This document shows, one piece after another, positions 1 through 7,618 of a stretch of 64,000 nt of DNA. The notes beneath the pieces were generated by a model. That model searched no databases, had not been told where the DNA came from, and saw only the letters and a list, made by a program, of their open reading frames with translations. Positions within the stretch are counted from its first letter, which is position 1. Every line of letters begins with the position of its first letter. The stretch comes from Bhargavaea cecembensis (GTDB lineage Bacteria; Bacillota; Bacilli; Bacillales_A; Planococcaceae). The position numbers were made by a program, and so were the translations under genes. The stretch spans positions 1,054,001 to 1,118,000 of the forward strand of contig NZ_LQNT01000009.1 of the NCBI RefSeq assembly GCF_001619585.1, in the 5' to 3' direction.

Positions 1-687
1 CTTCTCCCGCTTCAGATAAAGGAGCGCCAGCAGAGCAAAAAACACCCAGATGCCGAGCGTATTCGGATTGTGCGTCAGACCACTGAGCCGCCGGCCCATA
101 TGAAGCTGATCCATTACATATGGCCCTATCTCTATAGCCAGCCACCTCCCCGCTTCAATCGCCCGGTCACCGAACACCCAACCAATCAGCGTGTACAGTG
201 CATGCACCGTGCCGGAAACGGCAAGAATGGCCATGACCGCGTTCAGCAAGAGTTTCGGACGGCGGACGTAAAGAACTCCTAGCAGAAGTGCTACCGTAGG
301 GAATAGAATTTTTAGATAGTAGTGCAACGAGTAAACAGGATCCTCGGTGATCAGCGTACTGATGTACCCCCAGGCAAAAAGCAGAATCAGCGGCACTTCC
401 GCCCGAGCAACAAGCGGCCGTTCCGGTGCCGCCTCTGCCATCGGCTTCAGCAAAAACAGCAGCCCGCCAATCGTTACAGCACTGATCAGGAATGAGGCGC
501 TGAACATGCCGAACGTCTGGAGCATGATCAGGGCGAACAGCAACATGATGAACGGATCAATGGCCAGTTTCCGTTTCGGCCGTTCCGGTGATGAACCGGT
601 TATCGGCGTTTCATTTTGATTTTCTGGTGTCACGCTGTCTTCAATGTTTTCTTCGGGACTTTCGCCCGCAGTCGGGGTGTTGGACAT
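1..687 (-). CDS. O-antigen ligase/polymerase-like membrane protein, C-terminus beyond window
   Basis: The reading frame is open from an ATG at 687 to the left edge of the window (229 codons), so the C-terminal part is missing. A GGAGGG ribosome binding site precedes the ATG. The N-terminus is a polar, acidic tail of about 45 residues (MSNTPTAGESPEENIED...), followed by several hydrophobic segments and the stretch RRLSGLTHNPNTLGIW. That stretch resembles the loop of Wzy_C/O-antigen ligase family proteins, which polymerise or ligate surface polysaccharide at the outer face of the membrane. The family assignment rests on this motif and the multi-helix topology. The neighbouring LCP protein, which attaches glycopolymers to the wall, agrees with a surface-polysaccharide role. 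Confidence 0.6.
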   Translation of the reverse strand, partial: MSNTPTAGESPEENIEDSVTPENQNETPITGSSPERPKRKLAIDPFIMLLFALIMLQTFGMFSASFLISAVTIGGLLFLLKPMAEAAPERPLVARAEVPLILLFAWGYISTLITEDPVYSLHYYLKILFPTVALLLGVLYVRRPKLLLNAVMAILAVSGTVHALYTLIGWVFGDRAIEAGRWLAIEIGPYVMDQLHMGRRLSGLTHNPNTLGIWVFFALLALLYLKREK

Positions 688-718
688 GTTCGTTCCCTCC
701 CTGATCGTTAACAACAAC

Positions 719-750
719 CGGACCGGCCTCCTGAAGCGGGGGCCGGTCCG
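719..750 (-). terminator. Rho-independent terminator after the LCP gene
   Basis: A perfect 10-bp stem (719-728 with 741-750, CGGACCGGCC) lies directly after the LCP stop codon. On the minus strand it is followed by a T-rich stretch. Confidence 0.7.
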
Positions 751-755
751 TCGGT

Positions 756-1697
756 TTATTCGATTTCCAGGTGCTGCTTGAGTTCAGACGAGACGGCATT
801 CAGTTCTTCTTCATTCATCATGTAGTACCAGATGCCGTCGATCCTCTGTCCCTGCCCTTTTTCAAAATAAAGCTGATCAACCTGCCCTATGGCCCCCCGG
901 TAGTCCTGCAGCCCGAGCATCTCATCCAGCGTCATGTTCGTTCGGATGTTCTTGCCGATTGCCCCGAAAATGCTCTGGTAGTTCAGGATACTGTTGGCGG
1001 AAGCCCCTTCCCTGAGAACGCCCATGATGACGTCTTTCTGGCGATCCTGACGGCCAAAGTCTCCGTTCGGATCCTGCTTCCTCATCTGCACGTAGGCGAG
1101 CGCCTCTTCCCCGTTCAGTTCAACCGGCCCTTCCGGGAAGGTGTACTGGCCGGATTTGAAGGACATGTTGTTTTGCACGGTGACACCGCCGACCGCATCA
1201 ACAATATCCTGGAAGCTTTCCATATTCACTTGGACCACATAATCGATCGGGATATCCAGCAGGTTTTCCGTACTGTCCATCGCCATCTCGATGCCGCCGA
1301 AGGCATACGCATGGTTCAGTTTGTCCTGGGTGCCCCTGCCGACGATCTCCGTATATGTATCCCGCGGGATGCTGACCATCTTCGTTGTTTGTTCTTTCGG
1401 ATTGACAGTGAGCACAATCATCGTATCCGAGCGGCCGCGGTCCCCTTCCCGCTCATCGACCCCCAGAACCAGTGTGGAGAACGGCTCCTGGTCATTTAAG
1501 CTAACCGGCTTTTCACGCTTCTCGGAAGCCTCACGCTCGATCGGCTCGTGCACGGTATCGAGCGTATCCGTTAAATCTTTATATACCATCGCCACATACA
1601 CACCGACCGCAACCAGAATCAGAACGATCGGCCCGACAATCCACGGCCAGATCCGGCGTTTCCGCTTTTTGCGGCGCCGCTTGCGATTCTCTTCCAT
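756..1697 (-). CDS. LCP family (LytR-CpsA-Psr) cell-wall glycopolymer ligase
   Basis: This 313-residue protein has a very basic N-terminus (RKRRRKKRKRR), one membrane segment at about residues 17-40, and an extracellular LCP domain. LCP enzymes transfer lipid-linked teichoic acids or polysaccharides onto peptidoglycan. Visible family motifs are FSTLVLGVDEREGDRGRSDT, the arginine-rich VSIPRDTYTEI, and the YVQMRKQDPNGDFGRQDRQ segment that carries phosphate-binding arginines. Length and topology match TagT/TagU-type enzymes. The gene is monocistronic, with its own terminator. The acceptor-donor pair cannot be told from sequence. Confidence 0.9.
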   Translation of the reverse strand: MEENRKRRRKKRKRRIWPWIVGPIVLILVAVGVYVAMVYKDLTDTLDTVHEPIEREASEKREKPVSLNDQEPFSTLVLGVDEREGDRGRSDTMIVLTVNPKEQTTKMVSIPRDTYTEIVGRGTQDKLNHAYAFGGIEMAMDSTENLLDIPIDYVVQVNMESFQDIVDAVGGVTVQNNMSFKSGQYTFPEGPVELNGEEALAYVQMRKQDPNGDFGRQDRQKDVIMGVLREGASANSILNYQSIFGAIGKNIRTNMTLDEMLGLQDYRGAIGQVDQLYFEKGQGQRIDGIWYYMMNEEELNAVSSELKQHLEIE

Positions 1698-1866
1698 TTC
1701 TCATTCCCCTGTCTTTCTTCTATTAGTAAAGTCTAAACATTGTAAACCATTATAAGCGATATCAAGGAAAAAGGCTCTATTAAATGTGAAAAAATTGGTA
1801 GAGTGGAGGCTATTATTGATTGGACGGCAAAGAGTGGTGTGAGGTTCCATGATGAATGGATGGCAC

Positions 1867-1893
1867 AAAAAAGACTTCCGGGAAGGCCGGAAG
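1867..1893 (-). terminator. Terminator after the small 1895-2125 gene
   Basis: The stem CTTCCGG (1875-1881) pairs with CCGGAAG (1887-1893). On the minus strand it is followed by six Ts. Confidence 0.7.
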
Positions 1894-1894
1894 C

Positions 1895-2125
1895 CTATTT
1901 GGAAAGTTGGATTTTTCTTTGACTGAGCTCTTCGCGGACGGCTGTCTTCACCAATTCAGGCCCTGCACTCGCATACAGATTGATTAAATCGGATGTGGTC
2001 ATACTCTGCATACGCTCACGGATGGTCCCTTCCCGGTCATCCGGTTTGGACCGGTACGTCTCCATCCACTCCACCGCCAGAAAGTAAAACTGCGCCTCCG
2101 TGATCTCCAACAAATTCTGTCCCAT
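1895..2125 (-). CDS. Small conserved-type hypothetical protein (76 aa)
   Basis: The start is placed at the ATG at 2125 because AGGGGAGGGG lies just upstream. A longer frame to 2167 lacks a ribosome site. The product (MGQNLLEITEAQFYFLAVEW...) is soluble, helical and mixed charge, with no signal peptide or membrane segment. No family is recognised. A clean terminator follows, so this looks like a real single-gene unit of unknown function. Confidence 0.6.
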   Translation of the reverse strand: MGQNLLEITEAQFYFLAVEWMETYRSKPDDREGTIRERMQSMTTSDLINLYASAGPELVKTAVREELSQRKIQLSK

Positions 2126-2268
2126 CGTGACCCCTCCCCTATACTTGTATATAGAGAGCTTGGTCAATAGAGTGACATCCTATACCTGCAGAGAGATAGT
2201 CAGTGAGTGATTAGCCCGGAAAAATGGTGTTTAATAAACCTATACTTATCTGAAAGCAGGTGCGGCAG

Positions 2269-2496
2269 ATGATCAAAGAAACATTCAGGGAAGCACTGAT
2301 CGCAGCGGCAGCCATCATGGTCTTAAAAAGCATTGTGAAGGTGCTGAACAATCCTTCCTATTTCTCAGAGATGTTCGCTGACGGCATTGGCTATGGAATC
2401 GGTGTGCTCCTCGCCTCCTACGTCGCCATTTTCGTCTTCTTTTTCCTCCTCATGCTTGCAGTAAAAAAGTTTTCCCGGCCAAGGAAAGCTGCATGA
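2269..2496 (+). CDS. Small membrane protein, two predicted helices
   Basis: The product is about 75 residues. The ATG at 2269 is preferred over an upstream GTG at 2260 because GCAGGTG lies at ribosome-site distance. There is one weak hydrophobic segment near residues 8-25 and one strong segment (IGVLLASYVAIFVFFFLLML), then a basic tail KKFSRPRKAA that would stay inside by the positive-inside rule. No family is recognised. The gene is convergent with the DUF2188 gene and shares its terminator. Confidence 0.55.
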   Translation: MIKETFREALIAAAAIMVLKSIVKVLNNPSYFSEMFADGIGYGIGVLLASYVAIFVFFFLLMLAVKKFSRPRKAA

Positions 2497-2501
2497 ACAT
2501 C

Positions 2502-2531
2502 AAACAGGGCTGTCGCCTGACAGCCCTGTTT
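2502..2531. terminator. Bidirectional terminator
   Basis: A perfect 13-bp stem (2502-2514 with 2519-2531) with a 4-nt loop lies between convergent genes. Its AAA/TTT flanks let it serve both strands. Confidence 0.85.
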
Positions 2532-2534
2532 CTT

Positions 2535-2765
2535 TTATCCTTTCAGCAAAAGCGGATCCTTACCATAATCCACCCGCTTTTCGACCTCACCGTCTTCATC
2601 ATGGATCAGCAGCTCCGCTTCCTCACGCATGGCGATATCCTGCGCGATTTTGACGGCTTCTTCCTGTGTCTGGACAAAACAGAAAGGTTCCGGCTCACCC
2701 GCCGCTTGAATCGCCCATTTGCCGTCCATCGGAATTACATGCTGGTCCTGACCCATCAGACTCAC
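2535..2765 (-). CDS. DUF2188 domain protein
   Basis: This 76-residue protein (start possibly at the internal Met of MGQDQHVIP) shows the DUF2188 pattern: an HVIPMDGKWAI strand, a TQEEAVKIAQDIA helix and ELLIHDEDGEVE. The family is small, cytoplasmic and of unknown function. A paralogue with the same layout is encoded at 13390-13611, with the same QHVIP start and YGKDP end. Confidence 0.75.
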   Translation of the reverse strand: MSLMGQDQHVIPMDGKWAIQAAGEPEPFCFVQTQEEAVKIAQDIAMREEAELLIHDEDGEVEKRVDYGKDPLLLKG

Positions 2766-2966
2766 TCCTTTGATTGATCTTCCTAACTGTTTTCCCGCTA
2801 GTTAGCATCATAAATCTGTGTACTAATCGGCTTTCTTAGCTATGTGCATGATAGTTAGGATCCGCGATTATGTCAAACCTACTAATCTCTTATGGCCACC
2901 AATAACCTGAGGAGAATCAGAGGTAATTCTAGCCACAATAAAAGGCGCCCGCAAGTGGACGCCTTC

Positions 2967-3174
2967 TTATTGTTCCCGCTCTGCATGCACCAGCAGCCGC
3001 TGGTAGTTTTGCGGGTACGGATGGCAGGTGAGGAGGGTGGCGAGGTCTTTGCCTTCCTGGATTTCGAGCGAGTCCGTCTCGTCGGGATAGATGATTTGCT
3101 GGGAGGTGACCCGGTAGGTGAGCTTGCCGTCCATCGTATGAATGTAGAAGACGTCGCTGGGGCGGAGGAATCCT
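2967..3174 (-). pseudogene. Truncated class C sortase copy (C-terminal 66 codons)
   Basis: The frame reads ...DVFYIHTMDGKLTYRV...TLLTCHPYPQNYQRLL...HAERE-stop and is nearly identical to the end of the intact sortase at 6935-7618. It keeps the catalytic TLLTC cysteine motif and the downstream arginine. The match stops abruptly at about 3167, where 22-bp repeat units and the NERD pseudogene begin, and the missing N-terminal part is not seen beyond them. This is a partial duplication, or the end of a second sortase lost by deletion. A small hairpin (2942-2965) follows as terminator. Confidence 0.85.
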
Positions 3175-3177
3175 TAT

Positions 3178-3262
3178 GAGCTACTACCTCGACCGACTCG
3201 AGCTGCCACCTTCATCCCCTTCTGTCGCGACCAATCATACGCGGGCTCCCACCTACGATTCT
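3178..3262 (+). repeat. 21-22-bp degenerate repeat array (GARTYCCYACCT type), 3' flank of NERD pseudogene
   Basis: The units share a ...YACCT-like core. The ACC of successive cores falls at 3186, 3208, 3230 and 3251, giving spacings of 22, 22 and 21. The unit starts GAGCTACTACCT, GAGCTGCCACCT and GGGCTCCCACCT are visible. The array joins the broken sortase to the NERD pseudogene. Confidence 0.75.
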
Positions 3263-4260
3263 TTAACACCCGTTCCCTTCCGCCGGAGCCGGACCCCATC
3301 CAATCCACTCATTAAGTCCAATCGGTACACCCTCTTCACAGACTTACCGTCCTTCTTCAAATCAAACATCCGTAATATGCGGCTCGCCGCATGCTTATCC
3401 TTAATCCCCAGAAACTTTCTCAGCTGTAGATTACTGATCGTGGGGCGGATGAGAAGCAGCCAATCGAGGATCACCTCGCCGTAATCCGACTTCATCGCAG
3501 TCTTGCACGGCCCACAAGACACCTTCCGTTCTGAATCCCGCTTCATCTTCATTCCGCATCGGCCGCACACCCATCCCCGGATCAGCCATTCGGATTCACA
3601 TCGAATTTCGTGCATAAGGGGAACCGGTCGAAGCGATAGCGCTCGAGCGCATGCATACCAGCAACGTGGTCGAACGTCTTTTCATCGATGTATAGCTCCG
3701 TTAATGCGCATTCACGCGCCAGATAAAACGGCACCTCCCTCGCCGGGAGAATGGGCGTGCCGTCCGGCAAGCCTTCCCATGTGTTCTGGTAAGTGAATGC
3801 AATCCGCCCGTCCACTGGAAGAGCGATTTCCCGTCGGCCCAGCCACTCCCTAACAGCTGCAACTTGCGACTCCAACTGTAGTATCGGGCACTTCATCGTC
3901 AGAATCGTCCCATCCTCATTTTGGCGCTCCAGGCGACGCGGATTCTCCCGGTAGATGAGCGTCCCCCAGATCCGCTTCGCCTTCAAGATCAGATTCCATG
4001 CGTCGTCAGTACAAGTGTATCGATTTGGATGATTTGTTCCTCATCCATCTGTACCTCTAGAGCCTTCAGCACCTTTACCTGTCCTTCCAGCTTCGTCCGG
4101 CGGAGAAGCCGGTCCACCTCCAGCTCACCCTGATACCCTGCTTTCGCAACAGCCAGCTCATCCGCGAACGACTGCCGCTTCGGGTGGTTTTCCGGTAGCC
4201 TAATCTGCATCCGCTCCAGTGCGTACAGGTAGATTGGATAGCCCCGTTTGACCTCCATGA
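3253..4260 (-). pseudogene. NERD-domain protein with zinc ribbon, broken by two frameshifts
   Basis: Three overlapping minus-strand frames line up end to end with the intact NERD protein at 19125-20159. The first (MEVKRGYPIYLYALERM...) stops after THGI, where a one-base loss turns TGG into TG near 3990. The second ends at KFDVNPN, where GAG has become GG near 3590. The third carries the four-cysteine ribbon (CGRC...CGPC) and the helical tail. NERD domains are nuclease-related. Conservation in all three frames shows the gene was intact until recently. About 230 bp upstream, including a hairpin at 4463-4485, are shared with the intact copy. Confidence 0.85.
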
Positions 4261-4462
4261 TGACCCTACCTTGGGGGCAGGATAGCAGTTGGGCCGCGCG
4301 CTGGCGAATGGGCATATTCTGAATTTGATCATGTATTTTTTAGGGAAATTGGATTTTGCCGGAGAGTGATACCAAGTGCAAAAGTGCATACTCCGTGTCT
4401 TGACTGCGTTTGAGGCAATAGTATTCACTTTCCAAATTTCAAAAATGAGACCTTTGAGGGAA

Positions 4463-4485
4463 GGTTTTCGGCTGCACCGAAAACC
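4463..4485. repeat. Hairpin shared by both NERD loci
   Basis: GGTTTTCGG pairs with CCGAAAACC around a 5-nt loop. The same hairpin, with small changes, is at 20366-20388 in the same position upstream of the intact NERD gene, at the edge of a repeat array. Confidence 0.7.
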
Positions 4486-4489
4486 AAAT

Positions 4490-4640
4490 GACGATTAGTG
4501 TCATCCTCGTCACCCCAAACTATTGTCCAATCCCCACCAAACGCTCCCTAATTACAACGAACCACCTCCCAACCCTGAATTATCACCATGCTCAGCCGAA
4601 TTACAACTTCTCACTATTAATACAAGCCTTGCTCAATCTG
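4490..4640 (+). repeat. Degenerate repeat array, 5' flank of NERD pseudogene
   Basis: This is a more decayed array of the same family, with units CAATCCCCACC, TAATTACAACGAACC, GAATTATCACC and GAATTACAAC. Cores lie at about 4536, 4556, 4585 and 4606. The order of units matches that at 20425-20480 next to the intact NERD gene, so the two flanks are homologous. Confidence 0.6.
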
Positions 4641-4693
4641 CCAGAACAAAGTACGATTAACAGTAAGAATGTTTCGTGATTAGGAGGGGTAGA

Positions 4694-5320
4694 ATGGGGG
4701 AAATTATAAATACACTCAATAAATTTCATGACCCTCAGCGATTGGAGTATTTGTACCACGGTACGAGCTCTCATTTCTTCCCATCACTGCTTAAAGGAAT
4801 TGATAGCAGTAGGTCTCAAGCAACCAAAGACTTTGGGCAAGGCTTCTATGTAAGCAGCAGTTATTCAGTTGCAGCCAGCAATGCGCAGAAAGCAGCCAAT
4901 CGGAATACTGGCTCATTGCCAATCGTATTTACTTACAAGCTTAATCCCGCATATATGAATAACCGATATTCTATATTGGTGTTTAAAGAACCTGATGAAG
5001 ATTGGCTCGGCTTCATTCTCAGTAATAAGTGTCCTACAAAAGAGAAGTCCAGATTGCACTATCCAAATAGATTTCCCGGATATCATGATATTATTTATGG
5101 ACCGTTGGCTGACGGTTTCCCAGCTTTCATGGCCACAGTTAAAAAATTCGAAAAGACCAATCCCATAACGGAAACGGATCAAGTCTTATTGCTTGAACGT
5201 GTGAGTGCTGGATTTGATTTCCCTTCTAACGATCAATTTGTCTTCAAAAATCAATATGATGTGAATTCCATGCTGACCAGAACCAAAATCACGGTCCTAA
5301 AAGGAGGGCATCTGAAATGA
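4694..5320 (+). CDS. DUF3990-like protein, putative ADP-ribosyltransferase-fold toxin
   Basis: This 208-residue soluble protein starts at the ATG at 4694, just after AGGAGGGG. It carries YLYHGTSS near the N-terminus and then SRSQATKDFGQGFYVSSS, the signature of DUF3990. That family is predicted to have an ADP-ribosyltransferase fold, with the HG motif as the NAD-binding start. It overlaps the next gene by 4 bp (ATGA), which implies co-translation. A toxin role is inferred from this pairing and from the accessory setting. The catalytic Tyr/Glu cannot be assigned by eye. Confidence 0.6.
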   Translation: MGEIINTLNKFHDPQRLEYLYHGTSSHFFPSLLKGIDSSRSQATKDFGQGFYVSSSYSVAASNAQKAANRNTGSLPIVFTYKLNPAYMNNRYSILVFKEPDEDWLGFILSNKCPTKEKSRLHYPNRFPGYHDIIYGPLADGFPAFMATVKKFEKTNPITETDQVLLLERVSAGFDFPSNDQFVFKNQYDVNSMLTRTKITVLKGGHLK

Positions 5321-5682
5321 AACCTGACTTTACACCTGAGGAACTCTATCAAGCTTATGCCCCAGAGGTTTACTCATATATGGTCAAAACACTTGGTCGC
5401 AGTCCCGAGGAAGCACGCAGAATACTAAGAGTTACTCGCTTCCAACAGAAGTTCACCTCAAACACCAGCGACTACGATTTTGCTACCCCCGGGGAAGTCG
5501 CCGAAGAGCTGATCCGTTCACTCAAACCAAAAACTACGGGCAAACACAATTTCCGCTCAGTCACTGGCAATCATCAAAATCGGCGAGTCATTATCGGTCC
5601 CAAAGGCACTGCAATTAAGATTGCGCGTGCGAGTCATCCAAATGCTCACAGAGCAGAATCCTCTTCACACTACAGCAAGTAA
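5317..5682 (+). CDS. Partner of the DUF3990-like protein (121 aa)
   Basis: The start overlaps the stop of the upstream gene. The N-terminal half (FTPEELYQAYAPEVYSYMVK...SPEEARRILR) is helical, as in small DUF3791-like or antitoxin partners. The C-terminal half is basic and low in structure (GKHNFRSVTGNHQNRRVIIG). No family is recognised with confidence. An antitoxin or cognate regulator role is an inference from gene order. A hairpin with a T-run at 5685-5720 ends the unit. Confidence 0.6.
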   Translation: MKPDFTPEELYQAYAPEVYSYMVKTLGRSPEEARRILRVTRFQQKFTSNTSDYDFATPGEVAEELIRSLKPKTTGKHNFRSVTGNHQNRRVIIGPKGTAIKIARASHPNAHRAESSSHYSK

Positions 5683-5684
5683 CC

Positions 5685-5720
5685 GCAGCTTCTCTTGTAC
5701 TTAAAGAGAGCTGCTTTTTT
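5685..5720 (+). terminator. Terminator of the DUF3990-like module
   Basis: GCAGCT...AGCTGC with AT-rich inner pairs is followed by seven Ts. It overlaps or directly follows the stop at 5682. Confidence 0.65.
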
Positions 5721-5754
5721 TAGTTCCATCCCACTAACCACTCTCGAAAGAAAC

Positions 5755-5830
5755 GAACCACCTCCTACCCCCTGAATGACCACCTTCCCCAAGCGAATGA
5801 CTACCTCCCATCCTCCACCGTTCACTGAAC
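5755..5830 (+). repeat. Solo degenerate 21-bp repeat array
   Basis: Units GAACCACCTCC, GAATGACCACCT and GAATGACTACCT are spaced about 21 bp apart. The array lies between the DUF3990-like module and a dead operon, with no NERD gene beside it. Confidence 0.65.
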
Positions 5831-5840
5831 CTCCAACAAA

Positions 5841-5872
5841 ATAAGGTTTCCAGCTTAGCCGGAAACCTTATT
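5841..5872 (-). terminator. Terminator of the decayed operon
   Basis: AATAAGGTTTCC pairs with GGAAACCTTATT. It overlaps the stop codon of the AEC remnant on the minus strand and is followed by TTGTT. Confidence 0.55.
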
Positions 5873-6060
5873 CACATCCCTACACTCAACAGAATGGACA
5901 ATGTAATAATACTCAATAACGTGGTTACCAGTTTATTGCTCGACACCAGTCCGGGCTCCGCGTCGTATACCACTGCCAGCAACGTTGTGGTTGCCGCACT
6001 CGGGTGGAAGCGATGACAATAAACAGCATGCTGATCATCGGGTCCAGCTCGAGCACCTGG
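5872..6060 (-). pseudogene. AEC family transporter, C-terminal remnant
   Basis: The last about 60 codons read SAATTTLLAVVYDAEPGLVS followed by TTLLSIITLSILLSVGM-stop, the typical final helices of auxin-efflux-carrier (AEC) transporters of organic acids. Upstream, ELDPMISMLFIVIAST is still readable in a shifted frame. The rest of the gene is missing and the remnant is fused to CitE-like sequence, so a deletion joined the two. Confidence 0.75.
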
Positions 6061-6541
6061 ATCCGTTTTCCGACTGCCCTGCACCAATATCAAGAGCAAA
6101 ATCGATGGAGCCGAATGCCATGCGCTTGACTCTGCTGCTTGCCGCAGCGATTCTGCTGACATTTTGGATTCCTGCTGCTGTTTCCAGGAGAGGGATCACT
6201 TCAAAGTCTTTTCCGATCCCCTTTGAATCCAGCAAACGGTCGACGAGAATCAGGTCATGCTCGTCATTGGTTTTCGGAAGCATGATTTCTTTCAGGCAGG
6301 AAGACTGGTGATTCCAGACCAGGCTCAGCTTATCCAGAAAATAAAGCGTTTCACCCTCAAATAAGCGGACTTGCTTCCCATCTTCAGGAATTCAGATGCA
6401 CATCGCGGGCCCCTTCTTTATCTTCCGGAGCCACAGCATATTCCAGGTCAATGATCAGAGCATCCGCGTCTACCCTGCCCGCCTCTTCTTCAGATGCTTT
6501 TCACTGTTTCCCGCTACGAACATCAACGATTTCAACTTCAT
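6061..6541 (-). pseudogene. CitE-like CoA lyase (HpcH/CitE family), frameshifted remnant
   Basis: It begins with MKLKSLMFVAGNSEKHLKK at 6541, continues in another frame as DADALIIDLEYAVAPEDKEG, and later as EIMLPKTNDEHDLILV...FEVIPLLETAAGIQN...FGSIDFALDIG. These are the ordered motifs of citrate lyase beta/citramalyl-CoA lyase-type enzymes. At least one frameshift, one stop and an internal deletion are evident, and the 3' end runs into the AEC remnant. The start overlaps the stop of the upstream CoA-transferase remnant, so this was a tight operon. Confidence 0.8.
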
Positions 6542-6790
6542 CACTTCCCACCCGCCACTTTCTCTCGTCCGTACTGTGCAATCTCCAATTCTGAAAATCC
6601 GAGTTCGGCTAGAATTTTCTCGTTGTGTTCTCCCACATACGCGGGATCGGGTCCATCCTGGCTTCAAACGTTTCGAATGTCGCCGGCCGCAGCAGAGCCT
6701 GGATCTGGCCTACCGGGGTTTCTACATCCCGCCAGCGGTTTTCTCGCTTCCAAACCACGGAGGACGGCCAGGCAGGAAATATAAATGGGA
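6542..6790 (-). pseudogene. CaiB/BaiF (type III) CoA-transferase, C-terminal remnant
   Basis: The sequence reads RWRDVETPVGQIQALLRPAT, ETFEARMDPIP, and after one shift VGEHNEKILAELGFSELEI, which together form the C-terminal signature of type III CoA-transferases. The N-terminal about 300 codons are gone. With the CitE-like lyase and AEC transporter this suggests a former organic-acid CoA-activation and cleavage pathway (citramalate, itaconate or similar). The substrate is a guess. Confidence 0.75.
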
Positions 6791-6837
6791 CTGCCAATCG
6801 GCAGTCCCTTCCCTTTTCACTTGGGCATTAGAGTGTT

Positions 6838-6915
6838 AGTTCCCACTAAGAGGTGGATGAGTTCTTACCTCATCCTCATGGATGCCCACGAAGTCGGTTT
6901 AAGTTCCCACCCATA
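6838..6915 (+). repeat. Solo degenerate 21-22-bp repeat array beside the pilus operon
   Basis: Units TTAGTTCCCACT, GAGTTCTTACCT, GATGCCCACGA and AGTTCCCACCC repeat with 21-22-bp spacing. It sits just after a hairpin (GGGACTGCC/GGCAGTCCC, about 6787-6808) and before the 3' end of the sortase gene. Confidence 0.7.
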
Positions 6916-6934
6916 AACAATCAGGTACGCCTTC

Positions 6935-7618
6935 TTATCGCTCCCGCTCCGCATGCACCAACAGCCTCTGGTAGTTTTGCGGGTACGGGTGGCAGGTGAG
7001 GAGGGTGGCGAGGTCTTTACCCTCCTGGATTTCGAGGGAGTCGGTCTCGTCGGGATAGATGATTTGCTGGGAGGTGACCCGGTAGGTGAGCATGCCGTCC
7101 ATCGTATGGATATAAAAGACGTCGCCGGGCCGGAGTTTGTCTAAGTGGCGGAACATGGTTTTCGTCCACATGCCGCGGTGGCCGGCGAGTACCGTATGGG
7201 TACCGGTTCCGCCGAGCGGAAGCGAGGATCCTTCCACCTGGCCGACCCCTTTGTTGAGCACGGCGTCGGAAGAGCCCAGGTAGATCGGGGTATGAAGGTT
7301 AAGCTTCGGGATTTCAAGCGCACCGAAAGCATCCTCGTCGCCAAATCCCATCGTTTCACTATACGAGACCATGAGTGCCTGCTGGTCCCCCCACGGATCA
7401 TGCAACCCATCAAGGTCGTTGTGAATCTCGTCATTGTACCGGCGGGCCCGCTCCATTAGTTCGGTGATATCTGAATCGGACATGCCGTCCAGTGCCGTCC
7501 TGAAATCCTCCGCCTGCCGCTCTTGCAGTTCGCGGTTGACCAGCTGGGCAATGTGAGGATAAGCCATGATCAGAAGCCCGGCGGCGAACAGCAGGATGAT
7601 TCCCTTATACTTCTTCAC
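6935..7618 (-). CDS. Class C sortase (pilin polymerase), short form
   Basis: This 227-residue transpeptidase has an N-terminal membrane anchor (residues 5-25), the class C lid motif DPW (LHDPWGDQ), catalytic His in VLAGHRGM, Cys in TLLTCHPYP and Arg in QRLLVHAERER. It joins LPxTG pilins through a pilin-motif lysine outside the membrane. Unlike its neighbour it lacks a C-terminal membrane helix. The GTG start at 7618 overlaps the preceding sortase by 14 bp and follows AAGGTGG. It is last in the pilus operon. Confidence 0.92.
   Translation of the reverse strand: MKKYKGIILLFAAGLLIMAYPHIAQLVNRELQERQAEDFRTALDGMSDSDITELMERARRYNDEIHNDLDGLHDPWGDQQALMVSYSETMGFGDEDAFGALEIPKLNLHTPIYLGSSDAVLNKGVGQVEGSSLPLGGTGTHTVLAGHRGMWTKTMFRHLDKLRPGDVFYIHTMDGMLTYRVTSQQIIYPDETDSLEIQEGKDLATLLTCHPYPQNYQRLLVHAERER

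Noticed and set aside
2780-2940. AGTTAG/ACTAAT words spaced about 20 bp in the gap before the sortase relic
   Set aside because: Spacing is irregular (17, 22, 53, 59...) and the words change orientation, so I could not support a third repeat family.
3178-4640. Insertion sequence carrying the NERD gene
   Set aside because: No transposase, terminal inverted repeats or target-site duplication could be seen; mobility is only inferred from duplicated flanks.
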